A stretch of 64,000 bases of DNA from Candidatus Edwardsiibacteriota bacterium. GTDB lineage: Bacteria > Edwardsbacteria > AC1 > EtOH8. The stretch covers positions 1-64,000 of the forward strand of contig JAGVNJ010000009.1 in the NCBI GenBank assembly GCA_020053305.1, given 5' to 3'. A model generated the notes under the pieces. That model was not told where the DNA came from and did no database searches. It worked only from the letters and a program-made list of their open reading frames with translations. Each line of letters opens with the position of its first letter. The stretch's first letter is position 1. The translations under genes and the position numbers were made by a program. Below, in pieces: positions 51,783-60,087 of this stretch.

Positions 51783-52347
51783 AGATATCAAACAGATCCT
51801 GATAAAAAATGAGGTGCTTCTGGACGGTCACTTTTTGCTTACCTCGGGGAGGCACAGCCGGTTCTATTTCGAGAAATTCCGGGTCCTCCAGCAGCCGTCC
51901 GACGCCGCCCTGTTCTGCCAAAACATAGCCGAACATTTCCAGGGGACGGATATCGACACCGTGGCCGGGCCGACCACCGGCGGGATTATCATCGCCTTCG
52001 AGGTGGCCCGGGAGATGGGCAAAAAGGCCGTCTATGCCGAGCGGACCTCAGAGGGCCGGGGATTTTTAAGGGGCATGTCCTTGGCCAAGGGGGAAAAGGT
52101 GCTGGTGGTGGACGATGTGATGACCACCGGAGGTTCGGTGCTGGAGACCATCGAGGCGGTGAAGAGGGCCGGGGCGGAATTGAAAGGCGTGGCGGTGTTC
52201 ATAGACCGCAGCGCCGAGAAGCCGGATTTCGGGGCCCCCTTCTTCTCGTTGTATCACGAGAAGGTGGAGACCTTCGATTCCGAAAATTGTCCATTATGCA
52301 AAGAAGGAATACCGCTGGCCAAGCACGGCAGCAGCTCCAAGAAATAG
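51769..52347 (+). CDS. pyrE: Orotate phosphoribosyltransferase
   Basis: Adds PRPP to orotate to give OMP. The PRPP motif is VLVVDDVMTTGGSV (about residue 111), preceded by FLLTSGRHSRFYFEKFRVL and GPTTGGIIIAFEVA. ATG 51769 with AAGGAG at 51756-51761 gives 192 residues; the start lies inside pyrF. The C-terminus has a cysteine pair CPLCKEG, seen in some bacterial PyrE. A hairpin repeat and a terminator follow. Confidence 0.95.
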   Translation: MPSNEDIKQILIKNEVLLDGHFLLTSGRHSRFYFEKFRVLQQPSDAALFCQNIAEHFQGTDIDTVAGPTTGGIIIAFEVAREMGKKAVYAERTSEGRGFLRGMSLAKGEKVLVVDDVMTTGGSVLETIEAVKRAGAELKGVAVFIDRSAEKPDFGAPFFSLYHEKVETFDSENCPLCKEGIPLAKHGSSSKK

Positions 52348-52363
52348 CAGATCCTTGTCTATC

Positions 52364-52384
52364 ATTCCCGGCTAGACCGGGAAT
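52364..52384. repeat. Dispersed palindrome after pyrE
   Basis: ATTCCCGG-CTAGA-CCGGGAAT, flanked by TC and CC, the same design as the hairpins at 1156-1175 and 15509-15528. Confidence 0.65.
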
Positions 52385-52400
52385 CCCTGGAAAAATAATT

Positions 52401-52426
52401 AAGCCCCTTCTTACGAAGGGGCTTTT
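52401..52426. terminator. Bidirectional terminator
   Basis: AAGCCCCTTC-TTAC-GAAGGGGCTT followed by TTAAAA, between convergent pyrE and the SBP-TonB gene. Confidence 0.85.
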
Positions 52427-52440
52427 AAAAAATCTCTATG

Positions 52441-54600
52441 TTATTTCATGAACGGATAGGGAATGGTGATATAGGTTTCGGACGGCTTGCCGTTCTTGGT
52501 GCCGGGTTTGAACACCGCTTTGTAAGCAGCCTCCGCAGCAGCCTCGTCGCAGCCGTAGCCGATGCCCTTAATCACTTCGGCGTTCTTGACCTTGCCGTCG
52601 GTGCCCACCAGTATCTTTACAAACACCCGGCCGGTGATCCCGGCTTTGCGGGCGGATTCCGGATAATACGGAGAAACTATTTTCAGCGCTTCCGGCTCGG
52701 TAGGCATGATCTCCGGCTCCTTGGGTTCCTCAACCGCAGGCGTGGCTGCCGCCGGAGTCGGGGTAGCCTCGGCCACCAGCAAGTCCTGGGGGTTCACTGC
52801 GGCCGGCTTGGGCGGGGCTGGCGGCGCTGTTGTGACCGCCCTGGGAGCAGGCTGTTCGGTTCTGGTGGCTATGGGCTGGGGCTTGGTTGCTTCTGCGGTT
52901 GTCGGTTTTTGCGGCTGCCCTCTTTCCGGGGTTACGGCCTCCACCGGCTGGGATGGCGGAGGCGGGGTCACTGCGGCCGATGAAGCGGAGGCCATGGCCT
53001 CTCCCCTTCTTTCGGCGGCCGGGATCCACCACTCGTCCAGCGAAGCCATCGGCCCGCGGGCGTCCTGGACCGGACCCTTGACCCCCTTGTAGATGATGGT
53101 GACCACGTCCGGGACGTAGAGATAGGTGGCCGGCATCTCGGTGTTGACCACCTGTTGGAATTTTACCCAGATATCCTTGGCCTTGCGGCGGCTCAAAGTG
53201 GCCAGCCCCTTGTCGATCAGGCTGTCCACCGAGGGATTGGAATACTTGAGGATAAAATTATAGATGCCCTTCTCCGGTGTGGAATGCCACACCGCCGTGG
53301 GATCGACCTTGAAATCGTTCTTCCATGAGAACAGCATGGCGTCGTACTGTCCGCTTCTCAGGCGCTGGATGAAGGTCCTGGCATCCACCACCGCCAGGTT
53401 GACCTTGACCCCGACGCCCTTCAACTGCTCCCTGATCAGGACCGCGGTGGCCTCCTGCACCGGCTGCCCCTGGGCCAGCAGCAGATTCAACTCCAGCACC
53501 TGCTTGGGACCCTTGGCCAGGTAGCCTTCGCGGTTCTTGTCCTTCCATCCCAGTTCGGCCAGCAGGGCTTTGGCCTGATCGGGATCATATGGCTGAGGTT
53601 TCATATTCTGATCATAGGCCCAGCTGGTGGGCAGGAACGGCCCGTTGGCCGGCTTGCCCTTGCCCATCAGAACGTCGTTGATCAACGCGATCTGGTCGAT
53701 GCTCAGGGCGAAGGCCTTGCGCAGACTTACGTCGGAGAACAGCTGGCTGTTCAAATTCCAGCCGATGAAGGTGAAATTTCGTCCGGGATATTCGATGGAG
53801 GTCAGGTTGGGATCGCCCTGTACCTTGAGGGCATACTGGGGCGACAGGTCGTTGGTCATATCCACCGAGCCGCTCTGCAGGGCGTTCATCAGGCTGGTCT
53901 CGTCGCCGAAGAATTTGAATACGATCCGGTCCAGGGCCGGCTTGCCCTTGTAGAAGTCCGGGTTGGCGGCCAGCACCAGGCGGTCCCCCCGCACCCATTC
54001 CTCCACCCTATACGGTCCGTCGCTGACCGGATTGGCGTCGAAGTCGGCGGAATTGGCGGCGCTCAGCTTCTCCAGGATATGCTTGGGCAGGACCATGATC
54101 CCGGTGTCGAACAGTTCGTCGGAGTAAACCCGGTTGAAGACGAACTTCACCGCCAGGGGCCCCACCACCTCGACCTTCTCCACGAACTGCAGGCCGCCCG
54201 CCCGGGCGTATTTTATCTGGGGATCGCGCATCATGTCGAAGGAGAACTTGACATCCTCGGCGGTCACCGGCTGCCCGTCGCTCCACTTGGCGTTCTTACG
54301 CAGGACATAGGTGACCTCCTTGAAATCCTCCGAGAACTTCCAGGAGCGGGCCAGCCCGGCCACGATGTTCATGCCCTGGTCGAAACGGTGCAGGCTCATG
54401 AATAGTTTTTCATGGATATCGGTGGAGGCGGTGAATGACAGCCGCAACGGGTTCAAGGAGGCCGGCTCGTTCATGGTGCCGATGGTCAGCGTCCCTCCGG
54501 ATTCGCTGTCCGGATACTTTTCGCTCTTGGAACATCCGGACAGCACCAGAAAGAATCCGGCGATCACTAAAAATAATCCACGAAAAACCCATGATCTCAT
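52441..54600 (-). CDS. Family 5 peptide-binding lipoprotein fused to a TonB C-terminal domain
   Basis: A 719-residue fusion. Signal and lipobox FFLVLSGCSKSEK (Cys23, +2 Ser) precede a DppA/OppA-type solute-binding domain (about 40-530; SFTASTDIHEKLF, LARSWKFSEDFKEVTYVLRK, DGQPVTAEDVKFSFDMMRDP and ELGWKDKNREGYLAKGPKQV). A proline/alanine/threonine-rich linker (about 545-635) follows. The last 82 residues are a TonB C-terminal domain (KIVSPYYPESARKAGITGRV, VKILVGTDGKV, CDEAAAEAAYKAVFKPGTKN). One frame runs from the signal to the end, so it is not a frameshift artefact. No ABC permease is adjacent. Domain pairing is unusual; see findings. Divergent from a dipeptidase gene. Confidence 0.9.
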   Translation of the reverse strand: MRSWVFRGLFLVIAGFFLVLSGCSKSEKYPDSESGGTLTIGTMNEPASLNPLRLSFTASTDIHEKLFMSLHRFDQGMNIVAGLARSWKFSEDFKEVTYVLRKNAKWSDGQPVTAEDVKFSFDMMRDPQIKYARAGGLQFVEKVEVVGPLAVKFVFNRVYSDELFDTGIMVLPKHILEKLSAANSADFDANPVSDGPYRVEEWVRGDRLVLAANPDFYKGKPALDRIVFKFFGDETSLMNALQSGSVDMTNDLSPQYALKVQGDPNLTSIEYPGRNFTFIGWNLNSQLFSDVSLRKAFALSIDQIALINDVLMGKGKPANGPFLPTSWAYDQNMKPQPYDPDQAKALLAELGWKDKNREGYLAKGPKQVLELNLLLAQGQPVQEATAVLIREQLKGVGVKVNLAVVDARTFIQRLRSGQYDAMLFSWKNDFKVDPTAVWHSTPEKGIYNFILKYSNPSVDSLIDKGLATLSRRKAKDIWVKFQQVVNTEMPATYLYVPDVVTIIYKGVKGPVQDARGPMASLDEWWIPAAERRGEAMASASSAAVTPPPPSQPVEAVTPERGQPQKPTTAEATKPQPIATRTEQPAPRAVTTAPPAPPKPAAVNPQDLLVAEATPTPAAATPAVEEPKEPEIMPTEPEALKIVSPYYPESARKAGITGRVFVKILVGTDGKVKNAEVIKGIGYGCDEAAAEAAYKAVFKPGTKNGKPSETYITIPYPFMK

Positions 54601-54655
54601 GGTTCGCTCCTTTTATTAACGTTCGATTGGATGCCTATTTGCCTGCAATATGTAT

Positions 54656-54684
54656 AAATTATAATAAGTTAAGCGATTTGTCAA
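54656..54684 (-). promoter_or_regulatory. Candidate promoter of the SBP-TonB gene
   Basis: On the - strand: TTGACA (54684-54679) with TATAAT at 15 bp (54663-54658) or TAATTT at 17 bp (54661-54656). Spacing is imperfect for the better -10 box. Confidence 0.45.
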
Positions 54685-54694
54685 GTAAAATTTG

Positions 54695-54723
54695 TTGATT
54701 TGTCAATATTTCTGTAGTATAGT
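54695..54723 (+). promoter_or_regulatory. Promoter of the dipeptidase gene
   Basis: TTGATT (54695-54700), 17 bp, TATAGT (54718-54723). GGGAGG at 54732-54737 follows, so the leader is short. It diverges from the SBP-TonB promoter. Confidence 0.65.
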
Positions 54724-54742
54724 ATCTTTTCGGGAGGATTTT

Positions 54743-55777
54743 ATGAAGCACCGCCTCATTCTACAGATACTATTGGTGATGATTTTATCCGCAAATATTT
54801 TACGGGGAGCCGGCGACAATATGCCCAAAGCAACCATCTGCGATCTGCATTGCGATACCGCCATCAACCTGGCCGACGGTAAAGGGACCGGCGGAGCCGC
54901 GAAAAAAAGCCGGGTAACCTCGGAAAAACTAAAAGCCGGCGGGGTCGGCCTGCAGGTCTACGCCTGCTGGGTTTCTCCCAAATACCGCCATCGCAAGGCC
55001 TGGGACCGGACCCGGCAGTTGATCGCCGCCGTTAAAAAAGAGATATCGGATCATCCGGATGAAATGATGCTTGTCAGCGATAAAAAGAGCTGGCGGGAAT
55101 GCCGTAAAAGTAAACGGATCGGGGTGATGCTGGCCGTGGAGGGTGGTCATGTGCTGGACGGGGATATCTCCCGGCTGGACTCCCTCCATGCCCAGGGGGT
55201 GAGAATATTGACCCTCACCTGGAACAACTCCAACCAGTTTGCCACTTCGGCCTACAGCGCGCATAAGACCGGGATAGACAAGGGTCTCACGCCGTTGGGA
55301 CGCAAACTCATTGCCCGGGCTGATAAAATGGGCATGCATATCGACCTCTCCCATTCCTCGGAGAAGACCTTCCGGGATGTGGTAAAGACCAGCCGGCTGC
55401 CTCCCCTGCTGTCCCATTCCTGCGTAAATTTTCTCAACGGGCATTTCAGGAACGCCTCGGACAAGCAGATCAAGGCGGTGGCCGATAAAAAGGGATTGAT
55501 CGGCATCAATTTCTGTCCGGGCTTTTTAGGAGACAGGCATAAGCCGGTCTCCATCGAAAGCGTGGCCGACCAGTTCGAGTATATCAAGGAGCTGGCCGGA
55601 ACCGATATCCTGGCCATCGGCTCGGATTTCGACGGAATAAGGGAAACACCCGAAGGCTTGGACGGCCCGGACAAACTGCCTGATCTGCTGAATATGCTTA
55701 AATCCAGGGATTTCAGCCAAAAGGAATTGGACGACATCGGCCTGAACAATACCTTGAGGTTCTTTGGCTGGCAGTGA
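54743..55777 (+). CDS. Membrane dipeptidase (peptidase M19, renal dipeptidase-like)
   Basis: A 344-residue exported metallopeptidase. The signal peptide (about 1-22) is followed by CDLHCDTAIN, the first two metal histidine/aspartate ligands. AVEGGHVLDG (bridging Glu), LTLTWNNSNQFA, DLSHSSEKTF and LLSHSCVNFL (later histidines), and AIGSDFDGI near the end complete the family pattern. M19 enzymes hydrolyse dipeptides, including D-amino acid forms. ATG 54743 with GGGAGG about six bases upstream is favoured over TTG 54692, which lies before the promoter -10. Its divergent neighbour binds peptides, suggesting shared peptide use. Confidence 0.92.
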   Translation: MKHRLILQILLVMILSANILRGAGDNMPKATICDLHCDTAINLADGKGTGGAAKKSRVTSEKLKAGGVGLQVYACWVSPKYRHRKAWDRTRQLIAAVKKEISDHPDEMMLVSDKKSWRECRKSKRIGVMLAVEGGHVLDGDISRLDSLHAQGVRILTLTWNNSNQFATSAYSAHKTGIDKGLTPLGRKLIARADKMGMHIDLSHSSEKTFRDVVKTSRLPPLLSHSCVNFLNGHFRNASDKQIKAVADKKGLIGINFCPGFLGDRHKPVSIESVADQFEYIKELAGTDILAIGSDFDGIRETPEGLDGPDKLPDLLNMLKSRDFSQKELDDIGLNNTLRFFGWQ

Positions 55778-55810
55778 TGGGTCTTTGACCTCTCCCTGCC
55801 TATCGGCTTC

Positions 55811-55834
55811 CCTCTCCTAAAGCATTAGGAGAGG
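55811..55834. repeat. Dispersed palindrome, CCTCTCCTAA type
   Basis: CCTCTCCTAA-AGCA-TTAGGAGAGG, same as 58309-58332 and like 15383-15404. Confidence 0.75.
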
Positions 55835-55871
55835 GGCAGGGGTGAGGTCCTCTGGTCAGAATTAACTCTTT

Positions 55872-55902
55872 AAAAAAGCCCGGATAAATATCCGGGCTTT
55901 TT
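55872..55902. terminator. Bidirectional terminator
   Basis: AAAAAGCCCGGATA and TATCCGGGCTTTTT arms between the dipeptidase gene and mlaF, which converge. It reaches the mlaF stop. Confidence 0.85.
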
Positions 55903-56630
55903 CAGTCGGCCTCGCCTTTGATGAACCGCTGGACCCTCTCGTCCGGCGATCTTTTTATCCCCTCCGGGGTTCCGCAGAAGATGATCCTCCCCTGGTGCAG
56001 CATGGCGATCCGGTCGGCGATCTTGGAAGCGCTGACCATGTCGTGGGTGACGGCGATGGAGGTCAGCGACATTTTATTGCGCAGGGCAATTATCAGGTCG
56101 TTGATCTTGTCGGCCATGATGGGATCCAGCCCGGTGGTGGGCTCGTCGTAAAGAATGTATTCCGGGTCCATGGCGATGGCCCGGGCCAGCCCCACCCGCT
56201 TCTTCATCCCGCCGGAAAGCTCGGCCGGCATTAATCCTCCGGTGCCCGACATCCCCACCATCTCCAGCTTTTTATTAACGATATCGGAAATCTGTTCCGG
56301 TGAATACTCCGAATGCTCCTTAAGCCCCAAGCCTACGTTCTCGGCCACGGTAAGTGAATCGAACAGGGCCGCCCCCTGGAACAGCATGCCCAGCCGCTTC
56401 CGCAGGGCAAACAGTTCATTTTTTTTGATATGGGACAGCTCGGCGCCGTCAATCCTGATGGACCCCCGGTCCGGCTGCATCAGCCCGATGATATGGCGCA
56501 GCAGGACGCTCTTGCCGCAGCCCGACCCGCCGATGATAACCATGGTCTCCCCGGTGTTGATGCTTAGGTCCACCCCGGCCAGCACCTGCTTGGAGTTGAA
56601 GGATTTGTATAGGTTGGAGATCTCGATCAT
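55902..56630 (-). CDS. mlaF: MlaF-type ABC transporter ATPase
   Basis: ATPase of an Mce/Mla lipid transporter, which moves phospholipids between membranes. Walker A is GGSGCGKSVLLRHI (about residue 34), the signature LSGGMKKRVGLARAIAMDPE (about 138), Walker B ILYDEPTTGLDP, and the switch histidine in VTHDMVSA. The long Q-loop GMLFQGAALFDSLTVAENV matches MlaF proteins. It begins ten bases after the acetyltransferase gene and ends at a terminator. The MCE-domain partner MlaD is not in the window. Confidence 0.92.
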   Translation of the reverse strand: MIEISNLYKSFNSKQVLAGVDLSINTGETMVIIGGSGCGKSVLLRHIIGLMQPDRGSIRIDGAELSHIKKNELFALRKRLGMLFQGAALFDSLTVAENVGLGLKEHSEYSPEQISDIVNKKLEMVGMSGTGGLMPAELSGGMKKRVGLARAIAMDPEYILYDEPTTGLDPIMADKINDLIIALRNKMSLTSIAVTHDMVSASKIADRIAMLHQGRIIFCGTPEGIKRSPDERVQRFIKGEAD

Positions 56631-56640
56631 GATAACTCAA

Positions 56641-57420
56641 TTATTTCTGCCATAATATTTTGCTTCGCACACATTCAATAAAATCGCATTTAGTATAAAA
56701 ATCAGACAAATCGCCCGATGTTTCCAGCAATACATATTTTAATCTTAGATTATTGACAACCCTTCTTATCGCCATCATCATTTGTTTCCCAAAACCCTTA
56801 CCACGAAAGGTTTCATCTATTTCGACATCAAACAATCTGGCGTAGCCGTCGAGTTCGGCGATGTATACCGAACCGATCATATCGCTGCCTAACTTGAACC
56901 AATAAGGTTTAAAGACATTAATGAAGGATGTTTGTAAAGGTTTAAGTTTAGAATACCATTCTTCTTGATAGTAATCTCTGTTCTTCAGCCTGGAGTGGTA
57001 CCAATCAAAATATTCGGCAATAGAGGGCCTGTATAATTTGGCCTCTGTCGAGATGTCTTGGCTCTCGGCTTGCATAAAGATGGCATCGCTAAAAACAAGT
57101 CTTTTCTTACTAAAATGATCAACCCACGTGATATCAATTTTCATTCCAGAGCCAATGTCATAACGGTTCGGAAGGTCCAGTTTATTATTCCGGTGAATAT
57201 CTTTAATCTGGTTAAGGACAATCTCCATTCCGCTTATAGAATTGGCGGTTACATTGATCGCCCGGTTGAAGTCACCGCTCCATGGGACAAAGGGATTTCT
57301 GACATGGATAAAACTATCATGTCTTTCCGGGATACCGCCATAGGCTTTTGTAAGTTCAACTTCTGATTCTATTGACAATTTTGCCCAATCCGGGTATATG
57401 AGAGTATTGCTATTTAACAT
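56641..57420 (-). CDS. AT-rich GNAT acetyltransferase wedged between mlaE and mlaF
   Basis: A 259-residue protein. The N-terminal part (about 1-170) has no family I recognise (YPDWAKLSIESEVELTKAYG). The C-terminal 90 residues resemble a GNAT domain (LFDVEIDETFRGKGFGKQMM is the acetyl-CoA R-G-K-G-F-G loop; LLETSGDLSDFYTKCDFIE is the last strands). ATG 57420 shares its A with the mlaE stop (TAATG). The gene is visibly AT-rich, while mlaE and mlaF are GC-rich, so it was probably inserted into the operon. A long open frame upstream of the ATG, antisense-like within mlaE, is not part of it. Confidence 0.8.
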   Translation of the reverse strand: MLNSNTLIYPDWAKLSIESEVELTKAYGGIPERHDSFIHVRNPFVPWSGDFNRAINVTANSISGMEIVLNQIKDIHRNNKLDLPNRYDIGSGMKIDITWVDHFSKKRLVFSDAIFMQAESQDISTEAKLYRPSIAEYFDWYHSRLKNRDYYQEEWYSKLKPLQTSFINVFKPYWFKLGSDMIGSVYIAELDGYARLFDVEIDETFRGKGFGKQMMMAIRRVVNNLRLKYVLLETSGDLSDFYTKCDFIECVRSKILWQK

Positions 57421-58220
57421 TATCTGAATATCCAGGCCGAGATAATGTAATCGAATATCAGTATCAGCACCGCCGAGGTGACCACCGAATTGGTAGTGGC
57501 CTTGCCCACCCCCTCGGCCCCGCCCTCGGTGGCCGAACCGTGGAAACACCCCGAGGTGGCGATGATGATCCCGAAGAACACCGATTTGACGATCCCGCCC
57601 ACCAGGTCCCGGGTGTGAAAATGGAACCGCAGGCCGTCCAGATACATCTGGCTGGAGATGCCCACCGAAAGCACCGCCACCAGCCAGCCGCCCACCAGGG
57701 CCACAAAGTTGGCGAACACCGTCAGCACCGGGGCCATCACCGCCCCGGCCACGAAGCGCGGCATGTACAGATAGGCCACCGGGTCGATGGCCATGGTCTC
57801 CAGGGCGTCTATCTGCTCTGTTACCTTCATGGTGCCCAGCTCGGCGGCGATCCCAGCCCCCACCCGGCCGGCCACCACCAGGGCGGTCAGCACCGGGCCC
57901 AGCTCCATCAGCACCGCCCGGGAGATCCCGGCCCCCAGCCAGATGGGCGGCACCAGCCCCTGCATCTGATAGGCGGCCTGCACCCCGGCCACCATCCCGG
58001 TGAACACCGCCGAGAACAGCACCACCGGCAGGGAACTCACCCCGAAGAACATCATCTGGGTGATCACCTGGGAATAATTTCTGAAGAAATGCCTCAGGGA
58101 CAGGGATATCTTTCCCAACAGGATGAAAGCCGCTCCCCATTCCTGAAAAAGGTCGATGGTCGAGCGGCCGATGTTATCGAAAACACTTCGTTGGGAAAGG
58201 ATGTTCAGTTTGAAAGGCAT
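57420..58220 (-). CDS. mlaE: MlaE-type ABC transporter permease
   Basis: Six-helix permease of the Mla/Mce lipid transporter (266 residues). FFGVSSLPVVLFSAVFTGMV, the ELGPVLTALVVAGRVGAGIA core (about residues 108-127), LGTMKVTEQIDALETMAIDP (coupling helix) and PRFVAGAVMAPVLT are family hallmarks. It is upstream of the acetyltransferase and mlaF in the operon. No permease partner or substrate-binding gene precedes it; the 480-bp region upstream is non-coding. Confidence 0.93.
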   Translation of the reverse strand: MPFKLNILSQRSVFDNIGRSTIDLFQEWGAAFILLGKISLSLRHFFRNYSQVITQMMFFGVSSLPVVLFSAVFTGMVAGVQAAYQMQGLVPPIWLGAGISRAVLMELGPVLTALVVAGRVGAGIAAELGTMKVTEQIDALETMAIDPVAYLYMPRFVAGAVMAPVLTVFANFVALVGGWLVAVLSVGISSQMYLDGLRFHFHTRDLVGGIVKSVFFGIIIATSGCFHGSATEGGAEGVGKATTNSVVTSAVLILIFDYIISAWIFR

Positions 58221-58698
58221 GTCCTTAAAATATATTTAGTTCAAGAAAGGCCTTATAGGTTATAGAAAATTACTTCCCCGCTTTCTCTTATAACACCTCT
58301 CCCCCGCCCCTCTCCTAAAGCATTAGGAGAGGGAGATGGGTGAGGTCGGAAGTTTTAGGGAACGGCAAACTAACGCAATTAATAATAATATGTATCCAAC
58401 CCGCTGTCTTATTATCACTAAGACTATTACACCAGCAACGCCGACCGTAACCGTCCCCTAAGACCCAGCTTAACCTGTAAATTCTTACAGGCTAAGTTAA
58501 GTGGACCAGGCGTCCAAATAGGGTCCGGGGGCACAGTGCGAATAACTCGGGTAACAGTATAAAAACGATCCCTGCTTCGCAGTGTGTGCCCTTTTCATTA
58601 AAGTATTGTTGTTTATATAAGCGATTTTTCAACTGTTAAGCCCTGTGACCCCGGCGGGTCTTTCGCCCTTTCTGCCCGGACAGAAAGGGCAGAGAAAT
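58221..58698. other. Non-coding region between mlaE and dnaB
   Basis: 478 bp without a supported gene. It holds a palindrome of the CCTCTCCTAA type (58309-58332) inside an outer CACCTC...GAGGT frame. A hairpin lies around CCTGTAA-TTACAGG (58479-58496). A long-range pairing joins GGGCACA (58529-58535) to TGTGCCC (58585-58591) followed by TTTT, with a small hairpin CTGC-TTC-GCAG inside. A perfect 10-bp hairpin GCCCTTTCTG-CAGAAAGGGC is at 58665-58690. The 58440-58600 part could be a structured RNA; no promoter is clear. Confidence 0.5.
58309..58332. repeat. Dispersed palindrome, CCTCTCCTAA type
   Basis: CCTCTCCTAA-AGCA-TTAGGAGAGG, identical to the core at 55811-55834. Confidence 0.75.
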
Positions 58699-60087
58699 CT
58701 AGAACTGCTCGGTCCTCTGCTCCTGGGTCTGGTTCTCGAACCGGGTATATTCCTTGAGGAAGGTCAGGTTGAACTTCCCGGTGGGCCCGTTCCTCTGTTT
58801 GGCAATTATCAGCTCGGCAGTGTCGGCGTCCATCTGCTCGGACTGGCTCCACTCCTCCTTGTCCCGATAAACCCCCTTCTGGCGGTGCAGGAACAGCACC
58901 ACATCGGCGTCCTGCTCGATGGCCCCCGATTCCCTCAAGTCGGACAATATGGGGCGCGAGTCCTGTCCCCGCTGTTCGGAGATACGGGAGAGCTGGGACA
59001 GGGCCATCACCGGAACATTAAGCTCCTTGGCCAGGGCCTTGAGTGAGCGGGAGATCTCGGAGATCTCCTGCTGGCGGTTCTCGGAGCGGTAGCTGGAACC
59101 CCGCATCAGCTGGAGGTAGTCCACGATGATCAGCCCCAGGTCCACCTCGGACTTCAGCCGCCGGGCCTTGGCCCGGATCTCCAGGGGGCTGGAGCTGGAG
59201 CTCTCGTCTATGTAGATCGGGGCCTCGTGCAGCAGGCCGGCGGCCGACACCAGCTTGGAAAAATCCTGCTGGGAGAGATAGCCGCTGCGCACCTTGTGGC
59301 CCGGCACCCGGGCCTCGGAGCACAGCAGGCGGATGACCAGCTGTTCCTTGGACATCTCCAGGCTGAATACCGCCACCGGGATCTTGTTGACGATGGCCGC
59401 CTGCTGGGCGATGTTCAGGGCGAAGGCGGTCTTTCCCACCGAGGGACGGGCACCGACGATGATCAGATCCCCCTTCTGCATGCCGGAGGTCATCTCGTCC
59501 AGGTCGGCAAAACCGGTCTCCACCCCGGTGATGTGCCGCTTCTCCTTGTACATCTTCTCCACCATCTCGAAGCTGTCCTTGATGAAGGAGCCCAGCGGCA
59601 TCAGATGCTTGCGGAGGCGCTTTTCCTTGATGGAGAATATCAGCTGTTCGGCGCGATCCAGCAGTTCCTCGGCGGTCTCGCTGGCCTCGTAGCAGGAGGA
59701 GACGATCTGGGTGGCGGAGTTGATCAGCCGGCGCATGACCGCCTTCTCCAGCACGATCCGGGCGTAATAATCTACATTGGCCGCGGTGGCCACGCTCTCC
59801 ACCAGCCGGGTGAGGTACACCGGGCCTCCGGCGTCGTCCAGCCACTTGAGGCGCCGCAGTTCGTCGGCCACCGTCACCAGGTCGGCCGGCTGGTTCTTCT
59901 CGTAGAGGTTGATGATGGCCCGGAATATCTTGCGGTGGGCCGAGGAATACAAATTCTCCTCGTCGCTGATGATCTCCACCGCCCGGGATACCGCTTCCGG
60001 GGACAACAGCATCGAGCCCAGCACCGCCATCTCGGCGTCCTGCGACTGGGGCGGCAGTCTTTCTATCATGTTATTGCTGTCGGCCAT
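58699..60087 (-). CDS. dnaB: Replicative DNA helicase DnaB
   Basis: Unwinds DNA at the replication fork. N-terminal primase-binding domain (about 10-120, PPQSQDAEMAVLGSMLLSPE). RecA-like C-domain with Walker A VGARPSVGKTAFALNI (about 212), Walker B DLGLIIVDYLQLM (about 312), and ALSQLSRISEQRGQDSRPIL with the arginine-finger region. Ends with MDADTAELIIAKQRNGPTGK. 462 residues, normal. Overlaps the uracil-DNA glycosylase gene by 17 bases. A compact hairpin lies downstream at 58665-58690. Confidence 0.97.
   Translation of the reverse strand: MADSNNMIERLPPQSQDAEMAVLGSMLLSPEAVSRAVEIISDEENLYSSAHRKIFRAIINLYEKNQPADLVTVADELRRLKWLDDAGGPVYLTRLVESVATAANVDYYARIVLEKAVMRRLINSATQIVSSCYEASETAEELLDRAEQLIFSIKEKRLRKHLMPLGSFIKDSFEMVEKMYKEKRHITGVETGFADLDEMTSGMQKGDLIIVGARPSVGKTAFALNIAQQAAIVNKIPVAVFSLEMSKEQLVIRLLCSEARVPGHKVRSGYLSQQDFSKLVSAAGLLHEAPIYIDESSSSSPLEIRAKARRLKSEVDLGLIIVDYLQLMRGSSYRSENRQQEISEISRSLKALAKELNVPVMALSQLSRISEQRGQDSRPILSDLRESGAIEQDADVVLFLHRQKGVYRDKEEWSQSEQMDADTAELIIAKQRNGPTGKFNLTFLKEYTRFENQTQEQRTEQF

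Noticed and set aside
57420-58140. Extension of the acetyltransferase frame upstream of its ATG into mlaE
   Set aside because: The upstream part is mlaE read out of frame (Gly/Arg-rich), while the mlaE frame itself has clear permease motifs. The true start is the TAATG at 57420.
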